DNA of 29,278 bases. It comes from a virus. The position numbers and the translations under genes were made by a program. Shown here one piece after another: positions 7,729-17,216 of the stretch; the stretch's first letter is position 1; each line of letters begins with the position of its first letter. Location of the stretch: positions 1 through 29,278 of the IMG/VR virus record IMGVR_UViG_3300009091_000209, one strand, 5' to 3'. The notes beneath the pieces were generated by a model. That model was not told the DNA's origin and made no database searches. It saw only the letters and a list, made by a program, of their open reading frames with translations.

Positions 7729-10707
7729 ATGAGAATAAATTTTAGACAAGGTCTTGTACGTGTTCCAACTAACTTTCTTAGCTTTTCTGGTGGATTTGTT
7801 AGTTTGGTTATACCAGCAGCTGAAACACTTGTTGCAACATTTGCGGACGGCATTAACGATTACTTAATCACAGAACGAAGTTCTATATCACCATCTACTT
7901 GGGGGCCATTTACCGCTGGTACTGATTATTGGTTATATTTTGATATCAATCCAAGTACTGGTCAAAGAACATTTGGATATACACTATATGAACCAGTAGA
8001 AACAGCACAACCACCTCTAACCCCATTAACAGGACAATGTTGGTTTGATACAAGTACTACTACTTTTAAAGTTTGGTCTGGAGCAAGTTGGGTTCGCAAG
8101 ATTCGTGTATTTGCAGCTAAATTAAGTTCTGGTGCTATACTTGTTAGTATGAGTATCAATTCTCCATCTTATACTGGAACACAAGTTGGTATTCTGAATA
8201 ATATTTCTAGTAATGCTGGTGCTTTAGTTTTTGATGCAGTTACTGGTTTTCCAATTAAGAAAAGTGATGGAACCTTCTTTACAACTGAAGATTTAGCTAT
8301 TACTGGTATTGCTTCTAGTTCCCATGTTAAATTTGGTAGTATTATTATTGAAGCAGAAGCACAAAGTAATATTCCAGCATATTCAATTGTACGCTTCACA
8401 GATTTTAATAAAGTTATTGTTGCAAATAACTACTTGATTGATAACGGAACTTATGGTATTGTTGATTATGAAGCTGCAACTGGTAATTTAGTAAATGTAA
8501 CCTTAGAAGGTTTAATTGAAAATCTTGCTTGGGATTGGACTACTGCTGGTATTAATGCTCCATTATATGTTGATATAAATGGTTATTTAACTACAAGTAT
8601 CCCACCAACTCCTATTATTGTTGCTGCTGTGGTAGATAAACATACTATTTTACTTCGTCCATCTTCATTATTCTTGAATACTTCTAATGACCCAGCAACT
8701 CCTACAAATCCTGGTTCAGTTAAAATAAGTGTTCCTGCTGTTAACCCATTAGATCCTATTGTTGTCGGAGATAATGACCCACGTTTTGTTTCAGCATATG
8801 GACATGTTTCAAATGTTGATGTTCATTTAACATCAAATGAAAATATCTTCTTGGATAGCTTAGTTAGTTATTCTGGTGGGATAACAGTAATGAAAAATGA
8901 TCACACTGGTATTACAAGAACATTACAAGCACCTGCTGCTGGTTTTACTATTACAAATAGTGATGCAACAGCAGGAAATCCAACATTTGTATTAACAAAT
9001 GATTTAGCTGCTATAGAAGGATTAGGAGCAGCAGGATTAGCTGTTCGTAGAGCACCTGATGTTTGGACAACCCGTTCTCTTGTACCACCTACTAATGGCC
9101 TTACAATCACTTTTCCTGATGCCGTTGACGGTAATCCAACATTCGCCTTAGCAGATGATTTGGCACAAGTAGAAGCATTATCTACTTATGGTATAACTGC
9201 TCGTACACTTATTGATGGATGGATAACTCGTACATTACAAGCTCCTGCTGAAGGATTTACTATTACCCATCCTGACGGATCAGGTGGTGATCCAACTTTT
9301 GTATTAGCAAATGATTTACTTGGACTTGAAAGTTTAACTGGTAATGGTGCTGCTTTCCGTACAACTACTGGATGGCAAACTCATTCATTAACAGTTAGTG
9401 GTGATGGTATAGCAATCGCAAATCCTGGTGGTGAACTTGGTGCTCCAACTTTTTCGTTAAATCATGATTTAGCACAAATCGAAGGATTAACTGGTATTGG
9501 TTTTGCTGTACGTACAAATAATAATCCAGAAATCTGGACAACACGTTCTATTACTGCTGCTTCTGGTCAAACAACAGTTACATATCCTGATGGACAAGCT
9601 CAAGATGTTATAGTTGGACTTCCAAATATTGGAACTCCAGTTGTTGCTGCTTTTGAAAAAATTACAACAGATGTTCAAGGTCGTGTTTCAGCAACAACTG
9701 CTGTAACTCCAACAGATATTACAACAGCATTAGCATATACCCCAGTTAATAAAGCTGGTGATGTAATGACTGGAGCGTTAATATTAAATGCTGACCCTAG
9801 TGCTGCTCTTGGTGCAGCAACTAAACAATATGTTGATAATTTAGCTTCTGGATTAGATCCTAAAGGTTCAGTTACTGCTGCTACTACTGTTCCTATTACA
9901 TTAGCTAATAACCAATCTATCGATAATATTCCTGTTACAACTGGTATGCGTGTATTGGTTAAAGACCAAGGTGATCAAACAACAAATGGTATATATGATG
10001 TTCAGGCAGCTAATCCTTGGACTCGTTCTGTCGATGCTATTCCAGGAACAACATTAACTGGTGGAGCTTATGTATTTGTTGAACAAGGTGATACTTATGC
10101 TGAAAGTGGATGGGTATTAACTACTGATGATCCAATTACTGGTGCGTCTTTACTTGTTTTCCAACAATTTAGTGGTGCTGGTCAAATAACTGCTGGTGTT
10201 GGATTACAAAAAACAGGTAATAATTTACACGTTATTACCCCAACAGTTGGTAATATTACTATTAATGGTGCAGGTGTTGATTTAACACCAACTGGTATAG
10301 TTCCAGGTACATATAAATCTTTATATGTTGATACATATGGTCGTATTACATCAGCAACTAATCCAACTACTTTAGGTGGATATGGTATTATAGATGCACA
10401 ACCATTAAATACAAACTTAACTGATATTTCAGCATTTTCTGGTGTAGGGTTTGCAGTAAGAAATACAGGAGGTACTTGGTCACAACGTTCTATTACTGGA
10501 ACAGCAAATCAAATTGTTGTTACTACTGGTGGTGGTGATGGTGCTAATCCAAGTTTATCATTAGATAGTTCATATGTTCAATTTCCAGGAACTAATGCTA
10601 CTTTTGTTCCAATTGGTACAACTGCACAAGCAGTTACAGTACTTAATGGTGGTTTAAGATATGATTCTACCACCAATAATATGCGTATGGTTGAAAGTGG
10701 TGCTTGA
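7729..10707 (+). CDS. Tail fibre 2, N-terminal part (frame broken at its end)
   Basis: A 992-residue open frame. I take the ATG at 7729 (GGAG at 7717-7720, protein starting MRINFRQG like MRIPFRQG of fibre 3) over a TTG 21 bp upstream. Residues 1 to about 330 are the shared fibre-attachment module. Residues about 380-650 hold several copies of a fibre-shaft repeat of about 47 residues (GNPTFVLTNDLAAIEGLG, then AVR, W-TTRSL, GFTIT). A DVMTGALIL / ATKQYVDN collar motif follows, then a common phage fibre domain (VLVKDQGDQTTNGIY, YVFVEQGDTYAESGWV). The frame ends RYDSTTNNMRMVESGA-stop just where related fibres continue W-x-x-(V/I); the downstream frame continues the same pattern. There are no RCC1 repeats. 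Confidence 0.85.
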   Translation: MRINFRQGLVRVPTNFLSFSGGFVSLVIPAAETLVATFADGINDYLITERSSISPSTWGPFTAGTDYWLYFDINPSTGQRTFGYTLYEPVETAQPPLTPLTGQCWFDTSTTTFKVWSGASWVRKIRVFAAKLSSGAILVSMSINSPSYTGTQVGILNNISSNAGALVFDAVTGFPIKKSDGTFFTTEDLAITGIASSSHVKFGSIIIEAEAQSNIPAYSIVRFTDFNKVIVANNYLIDNGTYGIVDYEAATGNLVNVTLEGLIENLAWDWTTAGINAPLYVDINGYLTTSIPPTPIIVAAVVDKHTILLRPSSLFLNTSNDPATPTNPGSVKISVPAVNPLDPIVVGDNDPRFVSAYGHVSNVDVHLTSNENIFLDSLVSYSGGITVMKNDHTGITRTLQAPAAGFTITNSDATAGNPTFVLTNDLAAIEGLGAAGLAVRRAPDVWTTRSLVPPTNGLTITFPDAVDGNPTFALADDLAQVEALSTYGITARTLIDGWITRTLQAPAEGFTITHPDGSGGDPTFVLANDLLGLESLTGNGAAFRTTTGWQTHSLTVSGDGIAIANPGGELGAPTFSLNHDLAQIEGLTGIGFAVRTNNNPEIWTTRSITAASGQTTVTYPDGQAQDVIVGLPNIGTPVVAAFEKITTDVQGRVSATTAVTPTDITTALAYTPVNKAGDVMTGALILNADPSAALGAATKQYVDNLASGLDPKGSVTAATTVPITLANNQSIDNIPVTTGMRVLVKDQGDQTTNGIYDVQAANPWTRSVDAIPGTTLTGGAYVFVEQGDTYAESGWVLTTDDPITGASLLVFQQFSGAGQITAGVGLQKTGNNLHVITPTVGNITINGAGVDLTPTGIVPGTYKSLYVDTYGRITSATNPTTLGGYGIIDAQPLNTNLTDISAFSGVGFAVRNTGGTWSQRSITGTANQIVVTTGGGDGANPSLSLDSSYVQFPGTNATFVPIGTTAQAVTVLNGGLRYDSTTNNMRMVESGA

Positions 10708-12053
10708 AAGATGTTGGTACTATTAGAAATATAACATTTACTGACCCATTAGAAGGTATTACTCATAGTGGAGTATTAACTAATAGCACATATGCTATTA
10801 CAACAACTCTTACTGGGGATCTTCAAGCATTAGAAGCATTAACTTCAACTGGGTTTGTAATTCGTACTGGTGCTGATACATATCGTTTAGGTCAAATTGC
10901 AGGTACAGCTGGTAGAATTTCTGTTGCTAATGGTGGTGGTAATATAGATCCAGTTATAGATTTAGTAGCAACTGGTGTTACTGCTAATACTTATACAAAA
11001 GTTACTGCTGACATTTATGGTCGTATAACTTCTGCTGTTGTTCCAGGTACTCCAGGGGCCAATACATTATCTGATTATGGTTTATCAGCTGTAGCTCAAC
11101 CATTAGCAACTAATTTAACAAACTTATCAACATTTAATACTAATGGTATTATGTGTTATACCGGTTCAAACTCTTTTAATGGTCGTCAACTTGTTTCTGC
11201 TGCAGGAACAACTGTTACAAATATGAGTGTTACAAATCCTGCTGGTCAAGGTGGAGATATCACTCTTAATTTTATTGGTGATTTAGGTCCATTCTTAGCA
11301 GCTCAAACTGCTACTGGTTTTCCAGTTCGTACAGGAGCTACTGCTTGGTCACAACGTCAAATTGCTGGAACAACTAATAGAATTTCTATTACTAATCCAA
11401 CAGGTTCATTTGGTGATCCAACTATTGATATTGATGCAACATATGCAGGTCAAGCAACTATTGCTACAGTAGGTACTATTACTTCTGGTACATGGCATGG
11501 TAATCCAATTGCTCCAGTATATGGTGGTACAGGTATTTCTTCAAACGGTACAATTGACCAATTCTTAACGGTTAGTCATACTAATGCTACAGTTTGGGAA
11601 TATAAAACATTAAATGGTACATCAAATCAAGTGATTGTTGCTCAAGCTGCTGGTGTAACTACATTATCATTACCACAAAGTATTAATACAGCTGCTGATG
11701 TTGTTTTTAATAGTGTTAATGCACCAATCATTAAATCTGCTATATTAACATTAACCGATGCTGCTAATATTTCTTGGAATATGGCTCTTGGTATTAACGC
11801 AACAGTTACATTAACAGCAAGTCGCACATTAGATAATCCAACTAATTTACAATCTGGTGCTATTGTTGTATTAAAAGTTGTTCAAGATGGTGCTGGTGCT
11901 CATACATTAGCATATGGTACAGCATATAAATGGGTAGGTGGAGTAGGTGGAACTCCTGTAGTTGCTGCTGGTGTAAATGCTGTTTCTATTCTTACTTTCT
12001 TATGTGACGGTACAAACTTATATGAAATGTCAAGAGCTCTTGATGTAGCATAA
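10704..12053 (+). CDS. Tail fibre 2, C-terminal part (other frame)
   Basis: An open frame of 449 residues with no credible start: the only one near its beginning is TTG at 10704 without a Shine-Dalgarno, and the next in-frame Met is deep inside. It continues the same 47-residue shaft repeats as the upstream frame (GDLQALEALTSTGFVIRTG, GPFLAAQTATGFPVRTG). It ends in a trimeric tip domain common in phage fibres (AANISWNMALGINATVTL, LDNPTNLQSGAIVVLKVVQDGAG, AYKWVGG, LTFLCDGTNLYEM). Restoring one G at 10706/10707 (TGA to TGG) would give SGAWKDVGT and a single fibre of about 1442 residues. It is therefore the C-terminal part of the same gene, separated by a one-base loss that is either real or a sequencing error. 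Confidence 0.8.
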   Translation: MKDVGTIRNITFTDPLEGITHSGVLTNSTYAITTTLTGDLQALEALTSTGFVIRTGADTYRLGQIAGTAGRISVANGGGNIDPVIDLVATGVTANTYTKVTADIYGRITSAVVPGTPGANTLSDYGLSAVAQPLATNLTNLSTFNTNGIMCYTGSNSFNGRQLVSAAGTTVTNMSVTNPAGQGGDITLNFIGDLGPFLAAQTATGFPVRTGATAWSQRQIAGTTNRISITNPTGSFGDPTIDIDATYAGQATIATVGTITSGTWHGNPIAPVYGGTGISSNGTIDQFLTVSHTNATVWEYKTLNGTSNQVIVAQAAGVTTLSLPQSINTAADVVFNSVNAPIIKSAILTLTDAANISWNMALGINATVTLTASRTLDNPTNLQSGAIVVLKVVQDGAGAHTLAYGTAYKWVGGVGGTPVVAAGVNAVSILTFLCDGTNLYEMSRALDVA

Positions 12054-12074
12054 TCTTAAATAATAAAACCTAAC

Positions 12075-12105
12075 AAAAGGGAATAGATTGCTCTATTCCC
12101 TTTTT
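12075..12105 (+). terminator. Factor-independent terminator after fibre 2
   Basis: AAAAGGGAATAGA (12075-12087) pairs perfectly with TCTATTCCCTTTT (12092-12104) around a TTGC loop, giving a 13-bp stem that runs into a T-rich tail. It lies 22 bp after the stop of fibre 2 and before the late promoter of fibre 3. Confidence 0.9.
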
Positions 12106-12118
12106 CTTTGTCTGAATA

Positions 12119-12127
12119 GATAAATAT
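12119..12127 (+). promoter_or_regulatory. Candidate T4-type late promoter for fibre 3
   Basis: GATAAATAT, identical to the element at 7694-7702, lies directly after the terminator and 32 bp before the ATG at 12159, which has AGGA at 12146-12149. Confidence 0.5.
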
Positions 12128-12158
12128 TCTTATATATTAATTAACAGGAATAGTTCAC

Positions 12159-15100
12159 ATGCGTATCCCATTTCGTCAAGGTATAGTTTCCTACCACCAT
12201 CCACAATTTGTGCAAGTTGACTTTATGTATGTTAACCTGATTGCAAGTAACGAATCTCCTCTTATTCTCAATATAGCATCTGATACAACAGATTACTTAC
12301 ACATTGAAAAAAGTAATATTACACATGCTTGGGGTCCTATAACAGTTGGTTCAGATGTTTGGTTATATGTAGATATTGATCGTCATACTGCGCAACGAAC
12401 TTTTGGAACTACTTATTCTGAACCAACTGTTGGTGCTACAGCTCCTCTTGCTCCATCTAATAATAAACATTGGTTTGATACTACTATAAACCAAATGAAA
12501 GTATGGAATGGCACTAATTGGGCTATTAAAATTAGAATATTTGCTTGTAAATTACAAAATGGAACTATTCCAATTAGTATGAGCATATTATCTCCTGATT
12601 TTAGTGGAACACAAATTGGAAATACTAATAGTGTATTAGCTGGTTATATCTTATTTGATACTAACCAGAATCCACTAAAATCAGTAGAAGGTCAATTTAC
12701 CACATCTGAAGATGTTCTTAGAGTAAGTTCAGCATCAGCGAGTGATGTAAAAGTAGCAAGTTTAGTTGTTGAAGCAATGGCACAAGTTAACTTTCCAGCC
12801 TATACAATTGTAGAATTTACTAATTTTGGAATAGTTAAACCAGCAACAGCATTTGTAACACAATCTAAAAAACAATATGGTATAGTTCAAACGAACGCGA
12901 CTACAGGGGATATTGTAAATGTTAATGTTGACGGGTTAATCACAAATTCTACATGGGATTGGACATCTGTTGGAGTAAACACTTATCTGTATAATGATGA
13001 TAATGGTTTTATTAGTGCAACTTCTACTATTCCTGATCAACAACCAGTTGGTATTGTGGTTGATATTCATACAATAATGCTTGTAACAAAAATTATTTTA
13101 ACTAACGCTCCAGTGTTTATTGCTACTGATACCATAGCTGGTATATCAAAATTATCAGTAATTTCTGATTTTCCAAATAATCCTGTGGTTGTTGGGGACA
13201 ATGATTTAAGATTGACTAATGCTCGTCATCCGTTACCACATAGTCATCCTATTTCTGATACAACAAACTTACAATCCACCTTAGATGCTAAATTAAATTT
13301 AGCAGGTGGAATTATGACTGGAACTTTAATTTTACATAGTAATCCATCTGGGAATCTTGATGCTGCTACTAAACAATATGTAGATGCTGCTATTACTGGA
13401 TTATTTTGGCAAACTCCTATTAATGACCCTGATTTAAAAAATGATATTTTGAATACTCCTCCAGTAACTCCTGGGTTAGAAACTTATATTGTTGGTGGAA
13501 CTCCTACTGGATTGTGGATTGGATTAGCTGGACATTTTGTAAGATGGAATGGTTCTGTTTGGATAGATATACTTAACCGACCTGTTGCTATTGGTGATAG
13601 ATTTGGGGTAGGGTTGGAATTGGCTGGTGTACCATCTGGTGGATTAACTGGGCAAAAGGACAAAATTGCTCAAGTAACTGCAAATACTCCTGGAAGTATC
13701 ACATATGATTTTACTACCCCAACTAAAGGATATGCTACATTAGTTGATGCACAATTATCATCACATTTTGGACATCAATACACCTATAACGGAACTGAAT
13801 GGGTTGAATTATCTGGAGAACAAGCCTTAGATACTCTTACAGATGTCTTAATAACCTCTCCAATTGCAGGACAAGCACTAACATATTCAGGAGTTAATTG
13901 GATAAATGCTACCCCAACTACTACATTAGTTGGATTATCTGATGTATTATTATCTACACCAACTACAGGACAAGCTTTAACTTATAATGGAACTCATTGG
14001 ATTAATTCAACACCAGCAACTTCTTTATCTGGATTAAATGATGTAACATTATCCACTCCAGTTTCTGGACAATTATTATCATATAATGGGACAAAATGGA
14101 TTAATTCTCCAAATGTCAATAGTAATGTTGGATCTTTTGGAACAAATTCTCAAGTAGGAACATTTACTGTAAATGGACAAGGATTAGTAACAATAGCAAG
14201 TAATACTCCAATTTCTATTAATGCTATTGTTCCAACACAAACTGGGAATGCTGCTAAATTTTTAAAAACAGATGGAACTATTGTAAGTTGGGATGCAATA
14301 ACTACTCCACCAGTATATGGTATGTTAACTGCTGGTGGGAATGCAGGTGGTACACTCGGTGATGGAACACAAATCAATAAATCAAGTCCAATTCAAGTTG
14401 GATCTTTAACAGATTGGAGTACTACAGACGGAACGTTAGGTGGAACATATAGTGATGTTATGAGCATCAAAACAAATGGATCTTTGTGGGGGTGGGGAGC
14501 TAATCCTTATGGAGAACTTGGAAATGGAGTAGCAGGTGTTGCAATATTATCTCCTATTCAAATTGGTTCTGCAATTGATTGGAACCAACTATCAAAAGGT
14601 GGATATTATCACGTAGCAATTATCAAAACAGGGGGAACGTTATGGGCTTGTGGATATAACGGACAAGGACAACTTGGTTTAGGAGATATTAATCATAGAT
14701 CCAGTTTAACTCAAGTTGGGTTAGATACAAATTGGAGACAAGTTGAATGTGGAGTTTATACCACAATTGCGATTAAAAACGATGGAACTTTATGGAATTG
14801 GGGATTTAATTCTTATAATACACTTGGTGATGGAACAACAATAGGTAAATCCTCTCCAATTCAAATTGGTTCGTTCACAACCTGGAGTCAAATATCAGGT
14901 GGAGGGGGACATAATGCTGCCATTGACATAAACGGAAAGTTGTATATCTGGGGATGGAATCTATATGGACAACTGGGTGATGGAACACAAAATAATCAAT
15001 CAGTTCCAACTCAAGTTGGTTCATTAACAGATTGGAAACAAGTTTGTTGTACATATACACATAGTGCAGCTCTTAAAACTGATGGAACAATATGGACATG

Positions 15101-17201
15101 GGGGGATAACACTAGTGGGAAGCTTGGATTAGGGGATACTATTCCTAGATCAAGTCCTGTACAAGTTGGTTCTGCTACAACTTGGAAACAAATAGTTTGT
15201 GGATATGGTAATACTTGTGCTATACGAAATGATGGAACTTTGTGGGCTTGGGGTAGTAACGCTAATGGAGAACTTGGTGATGGGACAACAATTGATAAAT
15301 CATCACCTATCCAAATTGGTTCTTTAACTGGTTGGCAACAAGCTCAATATGGAATGTCTTTTTTGCGTGCTATAGGTCAAGTTATTGTTCCTACAGATAT
15401 ACCACATGGAGGAACAGGTCAGGGAAGTGCAATTGCTGCTTTTAATGCTTTAGCTCCTGTTCAAACAGGAAATATTGGTAAGTATTTAACAACTGATGGA
15501 GCAAATGCAAGTTGGGGAGTTATTAGCACTATTCCATCTCAAACAAATAATGCTGGTAAGTATTTAACAACTGATGGAGCAAATGCAAGTTGGGGAGTTA
15601 TTAGCACTATTCCATCTCAAACAAATAATGCTGGCAAATATTTGTCAACTAACGGAACAACAACACTCTGGTCAACAGTAGCAACAGGTGGTGGAGGAGG
15701 TACTCCTCCAACAGCTGGTACACCAAATAGAATATTAAGTACATTAGATGGATTTACTAAAAAATGGATACCATATACCGTTCCAATCACATACTATACA
15801 ATGTGGACTTGGGGATACAATCTTCGTGGTCAACTTGGTGACGGAACTATAACCAATAGATTTTCTCCTATTCAATTACTAAGTGGATCAGTAAATTGGA
15901 CAACAATATCCAACGGATATCATTTTTCCACATCTGTTAAGGCAGATGGAACTCTTTGGACATGGGGGTATAACGATTCTGGACAACTTGGACAAGGAAA
16001 TATTACTCCTAAATCAAGTCCAGTTCAAGTTGGGGCATTAACTAATTGGGCATCTACAACAGCTGGCATAGATTTTATGGCTGCTATTAAAACTGATGGA
16101 ACTTTATGGACTTGGGGTAGTAATACTAGTGGAAAATTAGGTGATGGAACAACAATTAGAAAATCATCTCCTATTCAAGTTGGAGCACTAACTAATTGGA
16201 ATTCTGTATGTCTTGGAACTAATTTTATAACAACTATTAAAAATGATGGAACTTTGTGGACTTGGGGAAATAATTCTAATGGACAACTTGGGGATGGAAC
16301 AGTTACTTCTACTTCTTCTCCAAGTCAGATTGGTACATTAACAAATTGGACACAAGCATCAAATGGTGATCGTAATGCTGCGGCTGTTAAGTCTGATGGA
16401 ACATTATGGACGTGGGGATTTAACGGTAGCGGTCAATTAGGGTTAGGAGATATAGCTAGTAGAAGTAGTCCAACTCAAGTTGGTGCGTTAACTAATTGGA
16501 AACAAATAGCATGTGGATACACTCATAATGTAGCTGTTAAAACAGACGGAACATTATGGGGTTGGGGTTGGAATAGTTTAGGACAACTTGGGTTAGGAGA
16601 TAGAACTAACAGATCTAGTCCAGTTCAAATTGGTTCGATGACTAATTGGGCTTCTGTATCTTGTGGATATCAACATACAACAGCTATTAAAACTGATGGA
16701 ACTCTTTGGTCTTGGGGAAGTAATACTTATGGTCAGATAGGTGATAGTACATCAGTTGCAAAATCTAGTCCAGTTCAAATTGGTTCAATGACTAATTGGT
16801 CAATACTTTCTGACGGTTTTTATCATACAATAGCTTTACAAAAAACAGATTCTGTTGGTGTTACTACACCAACACCAAATACAGTAGCAGGAAGAGATTC
16901 CAATGCTGATTTATATGCCAATAATTTCATATCTAATTCAGATATAATATTAAAAGAACATATAAGAGATATTGAAACACCAGAAGACCTTATTAATACA
17001 TTAATTGGACATAGATTTAGAATGATTGACTCACAACAAGAATCTTTTGGTTTAATTGCTCAAGAAGTTGAATTAATATTACCAGAACTGGTATTTCAAA
17101 ACGGAGATACTAAATCTGTTAATTATATTCCAATAATTGGTATTTTAATAGAAGCTGTTAAATCATTAAAACACAAAATTGACATATTGTCAAACAAATA
17201 A
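12159..17201 (+). CDS. Giant tail fibre 3 with two internal RCC1 propellers and S74 chaperone
   Basis: A 1680-residue fibre. Residues 1 to about 330 are the shared attachment module. An HPLPHSHP segment and a collar motif (GIMTGTLIL, ATKQYVDA) follow, then a RWNGSVW domain and three copies of a shaft unit of the type LSDVLLSTPTTGQALTYNGTHWINS. Residues about 720-1073 hold seven RCC1-type blades. A GGTGQ linker with a duplicated 26-residue unit follows, then residues about 1212-1563 hold seven more blades. The end is an S74 intramolecular chaperone with Ser1594 and Lys1599 (SDIILK, +5 spacing), GLIAQEVELILPE and a C-terminal helix. Fibres with S74 ends are normally trimers cut at the serine, so a mature fibre could display six propellers. 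Having monomeric-type propellers inside a trimeric fibre is unusual. Confidence 0.88.
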   Translation: MRIPFRQGIVSYHHPQFVQVDFMYVNLIASNESPLILNIASDTTDYLHIEKSNITHAWGPITVGSDVWLYVDIDRHTAQRTFGTTYSEPTVGATAPLAPSNNKHWFDTTINQMKVWNGTNWAIKIRIFACKLQNGTIPISMSILSPDFSGTQIGNTNSVLAGYILFDTNQNPLKSVEGQFTTSEDVLRVSSASASDVKVASLVVEAMAQVNFPAYTIVEFTNFGIVKPATAFVTQSKKQYGIVQTNATTGDIVNVNVDGLITNSTWDWTSVGVNTYLYNDDNGFISATSTIPDQQPVGIVVDIHTIMLVTKIILTNAPVFIATDTIAGISKLSVISDFPNNPVVVGDNDLRLTNARHPLPHSHPISDTTNLQSTLDAKLNLAGGIMTGTLILHSNPSGNLDAATKQYVDAAITGLFWQTPINDPDLKNDILNTPPVTPGLETYIVGGTPTGLWIGLAGHFVRWNGSVWIDILNRPVAIGDRFGVGLELAGVPSGGLTGQKDKIAQVTANTPGSITYDFTTPTKGYATLVDAQLSSHFGHQYTYNGTEWVELSGEQALDTLTDVLITSPIAGQALTYSGVNWINATPTTTLVGLSDVLLSTPTTGQALTYNGTHWINSTPATSLSGLNDVTLSTPVSGQLLSYNGTKWINSPNVNSNVGSFGTNSQVGTFTVNGQGLVTIASNTPISINAIVPTQTGNAAKFLKTDGTIVSWDAITTPPVYGMLTAGGNAGGTLGDGTQINKSSPIQVGSLTDWSTTDGTLGGTYSDVMSIKTNGSLWGWGANPYGELGNGVAGVAILSPIQIGSAIDWNQLSKGGYYHVAIIKTGGTLWACGYNGQGQLGLGDINHRSSLTQVGLDTNWRQVECGVYTTIAIKNDGTLWNWGFNSYNTLGDGTTIGKSSPIQIGSFTTWSQISGGGGHNAAIDINGKLYIWGWNLYGQLGDGTQNNQSVPTQVGSLTDWKQVCCTYTHSAALKTDGTIWTWGDNTSGKLGLGDTIPRSSPVQVGSATTWKQIVCGYGNTCAIRNDGTLWAWGSNANGELGDGTTIDKSSPIQIGSLTGWQQAQYGMSFLRAIGQVIVPTDIPHGGTGQGSAIAAFNALAPVQTGNIGKYLTTDGANASWGVISTIPSQTNNAGKYLTTDGANASWGVISTIPSQTNNAGKYLSTNGTTTLWSTVATGGGGGTPPTAGTPNRILSTLDGFTKKWIPYTVPITYYTMWTWGYNLRGQLGDGTITNRFSPIQLLSGSVNWTTISNGYHFSTSVKADGTLWTWGYNDSGQLGQGNITPKSSPVQVGALTNWASTTAGIDFMAAIKTDGTLWTWGSNTSGKLGDGTTIRKSSPIQVGALTNWNSVCLGTNFITTIKNDGTLWTWGNNSNGQLGDGTVTSTSSPSQIGTLTNWTQASNGDRNAAAVKSDGTLWTWGFNGSGQLGLGDIASRSSPTQVGALTNWKQIACGYTHNVAVKTDGTLWGWGWNSLGQLGLGDRTNRSSPVQIGSMTNWASVSCGYQHTTAIKTDGTLWSWGSNTYGQIGDSTSVAKSSPVQIGSMTNWSILSDGFYHTIALQKTDSVGVTTPTPNTVAGRDSNADLYANNFISNSDIILKEHIRDIETPEDLINTLIGHRFRMIDSQQESFGLIAQEVELILPELVFQNGDTKSVNYIPIIGILIEAVKSLKHKIDILSNK
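15477..15632 (+). repeat. Perfect 78-bp tandem duplication in fibre 3
   Basis: 15477-15554 and 15555-15632 are identical over 78 bp by eye; a third, diverged partial copy follows. Each encodes 26 residues (GKYLTTDGANASW plus GVISTIPSQTNNA) of the linker between the two propellers. Perfect identity including third codon positions means a very recent duplication or ongoing homogenisation. Confidence 0.92.
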
Positions 17202-17216
17202 ACGGAGAAGATAATC

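Noticed and set aside
10695-10712. Programmed -1 frameshift joining the two halves of fibre 2
   Set aside because: No X-XXY-YYZ slippery heptamer (the region reads GGTGCTTGAAAG) and no evident stimulatory stem; a single missing G explains it more simply.
10704-12053. An independent gene starting at TTG 10704
   Set aside because: No Shine-Dalgarno, no N-terminal domain, and it continues the upstream shaft repeats in mid-motif.
686-15060. Minus-strand open frames of 60-90 codons across the fibre genes
   Set aside because: They lie opposite long, well-supported genes, lack ribosome binding sites and domain features, and arise from low stop density in the repetitive coding strand.
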